NCBI GenBank assembly: GCA_947623755.1
Contig: CANQHB010000005.1
Coordinates: forward strand, 1 to 26,082
Source of the DNA: an uncultured Bacilli bacterium
GTDB taxonomy: Bacteria; Bacillota_I; Bacilli_A; RF39; UBA660
DNA: 26,082 nt
Reading direction: 5' to 3'
Part shown: positions 12,030-19,841 of the stretch, one piece after another
Layout: each line of letters opens with the position of its first letter
How positions within the stretch are numbered: position 1 is the first letter of the stretch
The notes under the pieces: generated by a model
The model's input: only the letters and a program-made list of their open reading frames with translations
What the model was told of the DNA's origin: nothing
Databases searched by the model: none
Made by a program: the position numbers and the translations under genes

Positions 12030-13781
12030 ATGAACTTAAAAGATGAATTTATTCAATTTTTCAAAAGTAAAAATCACGTGCAAATTCCCAGTGCACCATT
12101 AATTCCCGAAAATGACCCTTCGGTTTTATTTAACACTGCTGGTATGCAACCTTTAATTCCTTATTTAATGGGTAAACCTCATCCTGAGGGTAAAAGATTA
12201 TGTGATTATCAAAAATGTGTCCGTTTAACTGACCTAGATAGTATTGGCGATAAAACTCATCATACTTTCTTTGAAATGCTTGGTAATTGGTCTTTAGGCG
12301 ATTATTTTAAAAAAGAAAGTATTGAATATAGTTTTGAATTTTTAACTCAAGTTTTACATATTCCCTTAGAAAAACTCGCCGTGACAGTTTTTGCAGGTAA
12401 TGACGAAATTCCTCGGGATGAAGTATCTGCTAGTATTTGGCAAAGTCTCGGCTTAAGTCCTAAAAGAATTGCTTATCTAGGAGTGGAGGATAACTTTTGG
12501 ATTGCGGGGGAAACTGGCCCATGTGGTGGAGATACTGAAATATTTTATTTCCGAAGTAATGACCCTGTACCAGAAGAATTTGACCCTAAAGATGACCGAT
12601 GGGTAGAAATTTGGAATAATGTCTTTATGGAATTTAATAAAGATTCTGATGGTCATATTACAGAACTACCTCAAAAAAATGTCGATACCGGTATGGGCTT
12701 AGAGCGGGTTGTTGCCATACTAGAAGGGGTAACCGATAATTATGCGACTTCCATCTGGAAAGACGTTATTGCAAAAATCGAAACTATCAGTAATAAACCT
12801 TATGAAGGTAACGAAACTAGTATGCGGATTATTGCCGACCACATAAGAACAGCCGTTTTTATAAGTGCTGATTACGCTGGTATTAAACCAAGTAATACAG
12901 ACCAAGGCTATATTTTACGTCGTCTAATTAGAAGAGCTATTCGCCATGCTAAAAAATTAGAAATTCCTATGAACTCTGATTGGATTTTAGATTTAGCTAA
13001 AGTTATTATTAAAGAATATGAAAATTATTATCAAGAAATAAAAGATAATCAAGAAGTTGTATTAGAAGTTCTAAAAAATGAATCTCTTAAATTTAATCGT
13101 ACTTTAGAAAAAGGCTTAAAAGAATTTACCAAATTAATAAATCATTTAGATACTAAAGTAATTGATAAAGATAATGCTTTTAAATTATATGATACATACG
13201 GTTTTCCTCTTGAATTAACCGAGGAAATGGCCCAAGAACAAGGATTTACTGTTGACGTTGCGGGCTTTAAAGAAAAATTTAAAGAACACCAAGCTTTATC
13301 TCGTACTGCTTCTGCTGGTAAATTTAAGGGTGGTCTTGCTAGTTCCGGAGAAATTGAAACTAAATATCATACTGCCACTCATCTTCTTAATGCTGCTCTA
13401 AAAGTCGTAGTAGGGCCTACTGTTCACCAAAAGGGTAGTAATATTACTAGTGAAAGAATGCGTTTTGATTTTTCCTGCGACCATAAATTAACCGATGAAG
13501 AAAAAAGAAATGTTCAAGAATTAGTTAATAAATGGATTATCGATGATATTCCTGTTACCATGACTACCATGCCTAAACAAGAAGCGGTAAAAAGTGGGGC
13601 CGAGGCTATGTTTATTGAAAAATATGCCGATATTGTAAATGTTTATAGTATTGGTGATATCTCTAAAGAAATTTGTGGTGGCCCTCATGTTAAGCATACC
13701 GGCGAATTAGGCAAATTTAAAATAATTAAAGAAGAAGCTAGTAGTGCTGGCGTTCGCCGAATCAAAGCTATTCTTGAATAA
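12030..13781 (+). CDS. alaS: Alanyl-tRNA synthetase, short form (no C-Ala domain)
   Basis: A 583-residue class II synthetase that charges tRNA-Ala. Motif 1 is around FNTAGMQPLIPYLMG, motif 2 is KCVRLTDLDSIG with THHTFFEMLGNWSLGDYFKK, and motif 3 is TGMGLERVVAILEG. The tRNA-recognition helices follow, then the editing (second additional) domain with zinc ligands H447/H451 and C549/H553 and the ending SSAGVRRIKAI. The protein stops there. The oligomerisation/C-Ala (DHHA1) part of the usual 870-880-residue enzyme is missing, as is the length between. The wording of motif 2 and the length resemble the compact AlaRS described from Patescibacteria. The stop codon is followed by untranslated AT-rich sequence and a terminator, so it is not an obvious broken gene. 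Ribosome binding site GAGGGGG lies in the upstream gene. Confidence 0.92.
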   Translation: MNLKDEFIQFFKSKNHVQIPSAPLIPENDPSVLFNTAGMQPLIPYLMGKPHPEGKRLCDYQKCVRLTDLDSIGDKTHHTFFEMLGNWSLGDYFKKESIEYSFEFLTQVLHIPLEKLAVTVFAGNDEIPRDEVSASIWQSLGLSPKRIAYLGVEDNFWIAGETGPCGGDTEIFYFRSNDPVPEEFDPKDDRWVEIWNNVFMEFNKDSDGHITELPQKNVDTGMGLERVVAILEGVTDNYATSIWKDVIAKIETISNKPYEGNETSMRIIADHIRTAVFISADYAGIKPSNTDQGYILRRLIRRAIRHAKKLEIPMNSDWILDLAKVIIKEYENYYQEIKDNQEVVLEVLKNESLKFNRTLEKGLKEFTKLINHLDTKVIDKDNAFKLYDTYGFPLELTEEMAQEQGFTVDVAGFKEKFKEHQALSRTASAGKFKGGLASSGEIETKYHTATHLLNAALKVVVGPTVHQKGSNITSERMRFDFSCDHKLTDEEKRNVQELVNKWIIDDIPVTMTTMPKQEAVKSGAEAMFIEKYADIVNVYSIGDISKEICGGPHVKHTGELGKFKIIKEEASSAGVRRIKAILE

Positions 13782-13824
13782 AATATTAATAAAATTAGTA
13801 AAATAAAAAAATATAATAATTAAT

Positions 13825-13860
13825 GAGTATTTAGCCACTTAAATACTCTTTATTTTTTCT
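13825..13860 (+). terminator. Terminator after alaS
   Basis: GAGTATTTA (13825-13833), loop GCCACT and TAAATACTC (13840-13848) form a perfect 9-bp stem, followed by TTTATTTTTTC. Confidence 0.85.
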
Positions 13861-13907
13861 TTAAAATATGATATTATAAAATAGTATAGAATAGAAGAGG
13901 TGGCTTT

Positions 13908-15068
13908 ATGACTATCTTAAGTTTAGGCAGATGCAGTTATGATATAACTTGCCCAGTCGAAGAATATCCCGTTGAAGGTACCAAATATTTATTAAATGAA
14001 AAGATTGAATCTGGTGGTGGAACCGCCGCTAATGTTGCCTATCTTCTAGGAAAGTGGGGGGAAACTTCTCATTTTGCTGGGGTTATTGGTTCTGATGAAT
14101 ACGGGACTAAAATCAAAAAAGATTTAGAGCAAGCTATGGTTAAAACTGAATTTATGGAAGTAACTTATGATGTCGGCACTCCTTTATCTGTTATTTTAGT
14201 TAACAAAAAAAATGGCACTCGAACTCGTTTTGATGTCGTTGGGGCTTCTATTCCCCAATTAAAAAAATATGAATATAATATTACTCCGGACGTTATTTTT
14301 ACCGATGGCAAAGAATATGGTGCCACTATTAATGCTTTAAATAAATACCCCAATGCCATTAGTATTGTGGACGCAGGCCGGGTTGACCGAGATTTATTAG
14401 AATTATGTAAATATGTTAAATATATTGTTTGTTCTAAAGGATTTGCCGAAACAGTAAGTGGTCTTAAAATTGATTATAACAACTCTTCTAGTTTAGTTAA
14501 TGTTTATCGTAAATTAAAAGATAAATACCCTAATAATGAAATAGTTGTTACTCTAGAAAGTATGGGTGCTATGTACACTTTTAATGGTGAAATAAGGATT
14601 ATGCCTGGTATTAAAGTTAAGCAAGTTGACCCTAGCTGTTCAGGTGATATTTTCCATGGGGCCTTTGCTTATTGTCTAGCTAATCATTTTGATATGGAAA
14701 AAACCATTACTTATTCTAATATTGCGGCCGGTCTATCTGTTGCTAAAATTGGAGGGCGGACTTCCATTCCTAATTTAAAAGAAGTAATAAATTATTATAA
14801 TCAGAAGTTTAATATTAAACCAGCCACGGAAGAAAAACCTCAAGAAGAAGTTAAATCTCCGGACGCATTACCAGATATTCCAGACGCTGCTACCTTTAAG
14901 ATTATCCCACCAAATTCGAAAGATAATATCGCTGAAATTGGCGCCTCTTTCTTTGGCGCAGCGCCTACTACTCCAACTCCGACGCCAGTTCCAAATGTTG
15001 CCCCTCCAACTCCTGAAGCTACCACGGCTATTCCGACAATTGAGGCAAGTAGTAATGTACAGCAGTAA
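13908..15068 (+). CDS. PfkB/ribokinase-family sugar kinase with Pro/Thr-rich tail
   Basis: A 386-residue protein. Residues 1-305 are a PfkB-family kinase: substrate end SGGGTAANVAYLLGKWG (about 37-53), HFAGVIGSDEYG, and the ATP/anion-hole motif PSCSGDIFHGAFAYC with catalytic base D247. The motif is normally GAGD; here it reads CSGD, keeping the Asp. The substrate (ribose, fructose phosphate, a nucleoside) cannot be decided. From about residue 308 to the end a low-complexity tail rich in Pro, Thr, Ala and Glu is added (e.g. APTTPTPTPVPNVAPPTP), unusual for this cytoplasmic family. GAGGTGG precedes the ATG. The gene overlaps the next (Smr) gene by 14 bases. Confidence 0.9.
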   Translation: MTILSLGRCSYDITCPVEEYPVEGTKYLLNEKIESGGGTAANVAYLLGKWGETSHFAGVIGSDEYGTKIKKDLEQAMVKTEFMEVTYDVGTPLSVILVNKKNGTRTRFDVVGASIPQLKKYEYNITPDVIFTDGKEYGATINALNKYPNAISIVDAGRVDRDLLELCKYVKYIVCSKGFAETVSGLKIDYNNSSSLVNVYRKLKDKYPNNEIVVTLESMGAMYTFNGEIRIMPGIKVKQVDPSCSGDIFHGAFAYCLANHFDMEKTITYSNIAAGLSVAKIGGRTSIPNLKEVINYYNQKFNIKPATEEKPQEEVKSPDALPDIPDAATFKIIPPNSKDNIAEIGASFFGAAPTTPTPTPVPNVAPPTPEATTAIPTIEASSNVQQ

Positions 15069-15306
15069 ATCTCCGACCATTAATCTGCATGGGGAAACTA
15101 GAGATACGGTCGTCTATATTTTAAACGATTTTATCAAAGATAATGTTAAATTAGGCATTCCTTATGTTGGCGTTATCCATGGTTATAGTAGTACTATTTT
15201 AAAACAGAAAGTCCATGAATTATTAAAAAAGAACCCTCAAGTTGATTCCTTTAAAGTTGATTTATTTAATCCCGGGCTAACTATTGTTAAGTTAAAAATA
15301 AGCTAA
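15055..15306 (+). CDS. Stand-alone Smr-domain protein
   Basis: An 83-residue protein that is only a Smr domain: INLHGETRDTVVYILNDFI at the start (the LDLHG motif of the family), the core motif VIHGYSSTILKQKVHELL (HGxG-type, here HGYS), and the final strand PGLTIVKLKI. Smr domains are nicking or RNA endonuclease modules, best known at the end of MutS2. The start is taken at the ATG at 15055, which has GAGG nine bases upstream inside the kinase gene; the reading frame is open further upstream but there it only translates the kinase tail out of frame. Ends in a terminator. Confidence 0.85.
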   Translation: MYSSKSPTINLHGETRDTVVYILNDFIKDNVKLGIPYVGVIHGYSSTILKQKVHELLKKNPQVDSFKVDLFNPGLTIVKLKIS

Positions 15307-15320
15307 AAACTTATTTTTTT
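15294..15320 (+). terminator. Terminator after the Smr gene
   Basis: AAAAATAAG (15294-15302), loop CTAAAAA and CTTATTTTT (15310-15318): a perfect 9-bp stem overlapping the stop codon, with a T-run. Confidence 0.8.
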
Positions 15321-15375
15321 TAAAGCCTAAAAACCCGAAAATAAGCCTCAAATTGCCCAATTTTGACCCCTCAAT

Positions 15376-15404
15376 TTGACAAATTCCTCAAAATATGCTA
15401 TAAT
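15376..15404 (+). promoter_or_regulatory. Near-perfect vegetative promoter
   Basis: TTGACA (15376-15381), a 17-bp spacer and TATAAT (15399-15404) with a TG extension (15396-15397). It is one of the two best promoters of the window and drives the two unrecognised genes that follow. A second TTGAC (15363) precedes it. Confidence 0.9.
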
Positions 15405-15436
15405 TTTGTTCGTAAATGAATAAGGGGGTTATATTC

Positions 15437-15856
15437 ATGAAAGGTTATGTATTAGATTACATTAATGAAAATGAGTTTAAAAAATTAGAAAGAGCTTTAA
15501 AAAAATACAACATGTTAGCTTTTAAAAAATTAAACTTTGACTATTATCCAGCTATCAGAAATGGTAACTTTGTCGGGGAACTAGTAAGTACTAACAAAAA
15601 AGAACATACGGAAAAATATGAACTTAAATTACCAAGTGATAAAATGTTTGCCGCTGTTCATGGTGAAGTAAAATTATATTATACTGTTTATTTAAAAGAA
15701 GGAACAGTTATGTTAGAAACAATAACACCAACCGAAATCTTACTTGAAGGACATATGAGTGAACTTACAACCTATAAAGGTATTATGATTTCTAAAGCTA
15801 ATGCATCTAAAGATAAATTTAAAATTGATTTACTAAATATGTTACAAGAAAAGTAA
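15437..15856 (+). CDS. Hypothetical protein, 139 residues
   Basis: Not recognised. The start is placed at 15437 because AAGGGGG lies just before it; the in-frame ATG at 15416 would be about five bases from the expected transcript start and has no ribosome binding site. The product (MKGYVLDYINENEFKKLERA...) is soluble, with no signal peptide or membrane segment. It has a Lys-rich helical start (about 10-32) followed by alternating strands, the most striking being KLYYTVYLKEGTVMLETITP (about 79-98). It contains no cysteine. The near-consensus promoter suggests strong expression. It is followed after 31 bases by another unrecognised gene. Confidence 0.75.
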   Translation: MKGYVLDYINENEFKKLERALKKYNMLAFKKLNFDYYPAIRNGNFVGELVSTNKKEHTEKYELKLPSDKMFAAVHGEVKLYYTVYLKEGTVMLETITPTEILLEGHMSELTTYKGIMISKANASKDKFKIDLLNMLQEK

Positions 15857-15887
15857 CATATTTTTTAATAGGGAAAGAAGGGTTATT

Positions 15888-16700
15888 ATGCTTTTAGATT
15901 ATACTTTAAAGAAAGATATCTCCCAGTTTAAAGTTCAATATTATGGCTTAATAAACTTTAAATTTCGGCCATTTCATAAAATTTTAGTTTATAATCTTGT
16001 TGAAAAACTAACTGGTTTTACGAGATTTAATATCACTTTTACTGAAGACTTAGAAAATATTAATTTATTAGTTACATTACCTACAAAAAATGTCCTTAAA
16101 ATTTGCTTAAATTCCGATATTATAACGATAAAATATAATAATATCACCTATTATTTTGCCCCTAATTATTCTTTTAAAGAAATTGATATAACTTTAAAAA
16201 AACTAGCTATAACTTGTCCTGATAAAGAAATAATTGAAGAATTTAAAACTCACTTAGTTGATTTTAAAGTTGCCTTATCTAATAAACTTTATGAGTTATC
16301 TCTTCCTTATGATACAGATTATGTTTTAGACTATAATGTTTTTAGTTCTTTAAGTGCTAATTCTACCATGCAAGATTTAATTAAAATATATGAAACTCAA
16401 TTTGCGCCTACCCAAGGAAGTTACAACTATGAAAAAGCCCTTACTACTTTTAATATCTATGAATCTAGTCTTTTAAAAGAAAATATTTGCTTGCAAAATG
16501 GGGTAGTCTCATCTTTTGAATATCATCAATATCTATCCCCAGTGGATATTAAGGTTACTAAGCATGCCCATGCTGAGCCTTTAATAACTATTAGTGGTCT
16601 AACTCTTGATTTTAATATGGATTTAAATTCCGAAATTAAAACTTTACTTGCTAAAGTTCCTCAAGAAACTAATAGGGTTACTTTAAAACGGATTAAGTAA
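15888..16700 (+). CDS. Hypothetical protein, 270 residues
   Basis: Not recognised. A soluble protein without signal peptide or membrane helix. Residues 1-100 alternate strand-like segments (FKVQYYGLINFKFRPFHK, FNITFTEDLENINLLVTL), 105-155 look helical, and a loop with KHAHAEPLITISG (about 226-238) contains two closely spaced His, a possible metal site. AAGGG precedes the ATG. It lies between the 139-residue gene and the sufC promoter, probably in the same transcript as the former. It is not SufB despite its place next to sufC: it lacks the SufB/SufD C-terminal core. Function unknown. Confidence 0.75.
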   Translation: MLLDYTLKKDISQFKVQYYGLINFKFRPFHKILVYNLVEKLTGFTRFNITFTEDLENINLLVTLPTKNVLKICLNSDIITIKYNNITYYFAPNYSFKEIDITLKKLAITCPDKEIIEEFKTHLVDFKVALSNKLYELSLPYDTDYVLDYNVFSSLSANSTMQDLIKIYETQFAPTQGSYNYEKALTTFNIYESSLLKENICLQNGVVSSFEYHQYLSPVDIKVTKHAHAEPLITISGLTLDFNMDLNSEIKTLLAKVPQETNRVTLKRIK

Positions 16701-16739
16701 TGATATCATCCATTTTAAGTAGAAAAAAATGTTATCTTG

Positions 16740-16748
16740 TGATACAAT
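16740..16748 (+). promoter_or_regulatory. Extended -10 promoter of the suf genes
   Basis: TG-A-TACAAT (16740-16748), 17 bases before the sufC ATG, with GGTGG as ribosome binding site. No clear -35. Confidence 0.5.
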
Positions 16749-16765
16749 AACGATGGTGGTTAATT

Positions 16766-17515
16766 ATGTTAGAAATAAATAACTTAACAGTTGAAGCCGA
16801 GAATAAAACAATTCTAAATAACTTCAATTTAAAAATAAATGATGGGGAAATCCATGTTTTAATGGGACCTAATGGGACTGGTAAATCTACTATTTGTAAA
16901 GCGATATTAAAACACCCTGATTATAAAGTAACAGGTAAAATGACTTACCATGACCAAGATTTATTAGCCATGGATACTACGAGTATTGCTCGCCTTGGTT
17001 TCTTTTATTTGAATCAAAATCCGGTTGAAATAGAAGGAATAACCAATGCCGAAATGCTTCGTAATGCTCTAAGCGAAAAAAATGATGAACGGGTAGATAT
17101 CTTTAAATTTAATAAAAAGTTAAACGAAGTCTGTGATATCATAAATCTTCCTAAATCTTTTGTTCATCGGGATATCAATTATAACATGAGTGGTGGGGAA
17201 AAGAAAAAAAATGAATTATTACAGTTATTTATTTTAGAACCTAAGTTTATTATTTTAGATGAGATTGATTCAGGTCTTGATGTGGATGCTCTAAAAACGG
17301 TCGGTAAAGCCTTACAAGAATATTATGAACGGTATAAACCATCTATCTTAATTGTCACTCATCATCAAGCAATTTTAAAATATTTTAATGACTATACTGT
17401 TCATGTTTTAAAAGATGGTAAGATTAAAGCAACCGGTGATAAAAGCCTAGCCACTAAAATTGAAAACTTAGGATTTGAGGCAAATACAATTAATGGGACT
17501 ACTGAATATGAATAA
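16766..17515 (+). CDS. sufC: Fe-S assembly ATPase SufC
   Basis: A 249-residue soluble ABC ATPase of the SUF iron-sulfur cluster assembly complex, which powers movement of the SufB/SufD scaffold. Walker A is GPNGTGKST (about 34-42); the SufC-specific signature is MSGGEKKKNELLQL, Walker B is FIILDEIDSGLD, and the H-loop is IVTHHQ. LGFFYLNQNPVEIEGI matches the SufC Q-loop region. First gene of a sufC-D-S-U set; its end overlaps the start of the short sufD by 8 bases. Confidence 0.95.
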   Translation: MLEINNLTVEAENKTILNNFNLKINDGEIHVLMGPNGTGKSTICKAILKHPDYKVTGKMTYHDQDLLAMDTTSIARLGFFYLNQNPVEIEGITNAEMLRNALSEKNDERVDIFKFNKKLNEVCDIINLPKSFVHRDINYNMSGGEKKKNELLQLFILEPKFIILDEIDSGLDVDALKTVGKALQEYYERYKPSILIVTHHQAILKYFNDYTVHVLKDGKIKATGDKSLATKIENLGFEANTINGTTEYE

Positions 17516-18179
17516 ACTATTATTGGTAGGGGATAATACCATCACCCCCGGTAATTATTTAATTAGTTATGATACAGCCTCTAATCTTACTATAAATGGC
17601 GAAGTTACCTTAAATAATCCTAATAACCCTAATCATGATTTAACGATTAACTTAGAAAACAATGCTCAACTAAATTATCATGCTATTTTATATCTAACTA
17701 CAAATAATAACTTAACTATTACGACCAAGAACAATAATGTCTTAAATTTAAACTTAGTAATTATAAATACAAATAAAAATAAATTTACTATTACAATTAA
17801 TATGTTGGGAAGTACTAGTCGTGCTAAAATATCTATTCGAGCTTTAAATACTGATAGTGCGTCTAACCTAGATATAATCTGTAATGGTAATATCTCTAAA
17901 AATACTTTTGATAATGAAATTCTAGAAGATTTAAAAGGCTTAATCTTGCATAATGATTCTCTAAAAATAAGCCCTAATATAACGGTTTCCACTAATGAAG
18001 TAATGGCTAATCATTTAGTTACTATTGGTTCCTTTAATCCCGAAGATTTATTTTATCTCGCGACCAAAGGCCTAAGCATAAAAACTGCTAAAAACCTACT
18101 ACTTCATAGTTTTGTAACCAGTATTTTACCCCAAGAATTACACGAATATTTAAAAATGGAGGTGATTAAATTTGAATAG
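17508..18179 (+). CDS. sufD: Short SufD-like scaffold protein
   Basis: A 223-residue protein, about half the length of usual SufD (about 400) or SufB (about 465). The first 130 residues are Asn/Thr/Leu-rich repeating strands typical of the SufB/D beta-helix. The end has the diagnostic family core: NEVMANHLVTIGSFNPEDLFYLATKGLS and then AKNLLLHSFVTSIL. H169 in this motif aligns with the conserved His of SufD; the Cys that SufB uses as ligand is not found at the corresponding place. The start is set at the ATG at 17508, overlapping sufC; upstream in-frame codons translate sufC out of frame. It lacks the N-terminal helical domain. It overlaps sufS by 8 bases. Confidence 0.85.
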   Translation: MNKLLLVGDNTITPGNYLISYDTASNLTINGEVTLNNPNNPNHDLTINLENNAQLNYHAILYLTTNNNLTITTKNNNVLNLNLVIINTNKNKFTITINMLGSTSRAKISIRALNTDSASNLDIICNGNISKNTFDNEILEDLKGLILHNDSLKISPNITVSTNEVMANHLVTIGSFNPEDLFYLATKGLSIKTAKNLLLHSFVTSILPQELHEYLKMEVIKFE

Positions 18180-19368
18180 AGAAGATTTTCCTCTTTTAAA
18201 ACAAGATATAATTTACTTTGACAATAGCGCTACGAGTTTAAAACCAGCTTGTGTTATTGCCAAAATCCAAGATTACTACTCTAATTATTCGGCTAATGCT
18301 CATCGTGGTGATTATGACTTATCCTTTAAAGTTGACCAAGAATATGAAAATACCCGGGAATTAGTCCGGAATTTTATTAATGCGTCTTCTTTAGAAGAGA
18401 TAGTTTTCACAAGTGGTGCGACCGAATCTTTAAACTACATTGTAAGAGGTTTCTTTGAAAACTACCTAGAAAAAGGGGATGAAGTTCTAATTACAACTAG
18501 TGAACATGCTTCTAATGTTCTTCCTTGGTTTCGTCTTGCTAAAAAGCTTGGTATTGAAGTAAACTATATTCCTTTAGATACTAATTATTATGTTACTTTA
18601 GATAATGTTAAAAAAGCAGTATCTTCTAAAACAAAAGCTATCAGTTTAGCTGGGATAACCAACGTTATTGGGGACGCGCGGCCTATTAAAGAAATAACCA
18701 AATTTGCTCATGAAAATAATATTTTTGTTGTGGTGGATGGAGCTCAAATGGTTCCCCATGTTAAAGTAGACGTCCAAGACTTAGATATCGACTTTCTCGG
18801 TTTTTCTGGCCATAAAATGTGTGGCCCAACGGGTATTGGTGTATTATATGGTAAAAAAGAATTATTAGAACATTTAGAACCTATTAATTTAGGCGGGGGA
18901 ATGAATGAATCTTTTGATAATCAGGATGAAGTCTATTTAAAACCTCTTCCTACTCGCTTAGAAGCCGGAACTCCTAATATTGCCGGCGTCCTTGGTTTAG
19001 GGGAAGCTATCAAATATCTTGAAAATATTGGCTTTGATAATATTGCCAAACAAGAACATAATTTACGGAAATATTTAATTGATAAATTAATTCCATTAAA
19101 ACATATTGATATAATTAATTTAGAGAGTGATAGTGGTATTGTTGCCTTTAATGTTTCCAATATTTTTAGTCAAGATGTTGCCTATTACTTAAATAAATAC
19201 AATATATGTGTTCGCGCTGGTAATCATTGTGCTAAAATCTTGAAAAACAGTGTTGGAGTTACTAATACCGTTAGAATTAGTCTATATTTTTATAATACTT
19301 ATGAAGAAATCGATAATTTAGTTGAATTATTAAGTGATTATGATAAAATAGTAAAAGAGATGATTTAA
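18172..19368 (+). CDS. sufS: Cysteine desulfurase SufS
   Basis: A 398-residue PLP enzyme of group II that takes sulfur from cysteine and passes it to SufU. PLP lysine is K215 in SGHKMCGPTGIGVLYG; ANAHRGDYDLS and VFTSGATESLN mark the N-terminal part; the active cysteine is C353 in RAGNHCAKIL. Translation starts at TTG (18172), eight bases after GGAGGTG, inside the last codons of sufD. The next gene, sufU, begins one base after its stop. Confidence 0.96.
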   Translation: MNREDFPLLKQDIIYFDNSATSLKPACVIAKIQDYYSNYSANAHRGDYDLSFKVDQEYENTRELVRNFINASSLEEIVFTSGATESLNYIVRGFFENYLEKGDEVLITTSEHASNVLPWFRLAKKLGIEVNYIPLDTNYYVTLDNVKKAVSSKTKAISLAGITNVIGDARPIKEITKFAHENNIFVVVDGAQMVPHVKVDVQDLDIDFLGFSGHKMCGPTGIGVLYGKKELLEHLEPINLGGGMNESFDNQDEVYLKPLPTRLEAGTPNIAGVLGLGEAIKYLENIGFDNIAKQEHNLRKYLIDKLIPLKHIDIINLESDSGIVAFNVSNIFSQDVAYYLNKYNICVRAGNHCAKILKNSVGVTNTVRISLYFYNTYEEIDNLVELLSDYDKIVKEMI

Positions 19369-19369
19369 A

Positions 19370-19795
19370 ATGGACACCGAAACTAAAAGAGAAATTATTA
19401 TGGAAAATTATACTCATCCGACTAATCGGAATAAAGAGCATGATGATTCTTATTATATGGTAAATACCAATAATGCTAGTTGTATTGATAATTTAAATAT
19501 TTATATTAAATTTGAAAATGGCATTATTAAAGATATCAGCTTTGAAGGGGAAGCTTGTGCTATTTCGGTCTCCGCTACGTCTGTTATGATAAATAATTTA
19601 ATTGGTAAATCGAAAACAGAAGCCCTAAATTATATTAAAGAATTTTACAAAATGACAGAAGGCGAAAACTATAATTCGGAAGTTTTAGGGGAAGGTAACG
19701 CTTATAGTGATATTTATAAACAAGGCAATCGTAAAACTTGTGCTACTCTACCATTTCGTGGACTTGAAAAAGCTATTTTAGAAACAAATAAATAG
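19370..19795 (+). CDS. sufU: Sulfur acceptor SufU
   Basis: A 141-residue zinc-containing sulfur acceptor, partner of SufS in Gram-positive SUF systems. Ligands are in the expected places: C38 and D40 (ASCIDNL), C63 (GEACAIS), C124 (RKTCATLPF). The insertion between the second and third cysteine (about 79-110) is the mark separating SufU from IscU. IMENYTHPTNR at the start is also typical. The 3' end lies in a strong terminator, which closes the suf transcript; sufB, which usually follows in Firmicutes, is not here. Confidence 0.95.
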   Translation: MDTETKREIIMENYTHPTNRNKEHDDSYYMVNTNNASCIDNLNIYIKFENGIIKDISFEGEACAISVSATSVMINNLIGKSKTEALNYIKEFYKMTEGENYNSEVLGEGNAYSDIYKQGNRKTCATLPFRGLEKAILETNK

Positions 19796-19803
19796 CTTTT
19801 TTT
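19767..19803 (+). terminator. Terminator inside the sufU 3' end
   Basis: AAAAAGCTATTT (19767-19778), an 11-nt loop and AAATAGCTTTTT (19790-19801) form a perfect 12-bp stem running into a T-run. The hairpin covers the last nine sense codons and the stop of sufU. Confidence 0.9.
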
Positions 19804-19816
19804 CATGGCCTTTTCA

Positions 19817-19825
19817 TGATATAAT
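19817..19825 (+). promoter_or_regulatory. Extended -10 promoter of the fmt-rlmN-prkC block
   Basis: TG-A-TATAAT (19817-19825), with GGTGAT and the fmt ATG at 19842 following. No clear -35. Confidence 0.6.
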
Positions 19826-19841
19826 ATTTATGGTGATTAAT

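Noticed and set aside
14938..15054. Long N-terminal extension of the Smr protein (reading the kinase tail out of frame)
   Set aside because: The extension is Leu/Gln/Arg-rich sequence produced by the kinase's Pro/Thr codons in another frame; GAGG and the ATG at 15055 give a proper start.
15322..15375. C-rich repeats (AAGCCT twice, CAATTT(T)GAC twice) as a small RNA or riboswitch
   Set aside because: No stable paired structure or terminator is visible after the upstream terminator; treated only as an odd promoter upstream region.
15888..16700. SufB or another suf component encoded before sufC
   Set aside because: The protein lacks the conserved SufB/SufD C-terminal core and lies before the suf promoter.
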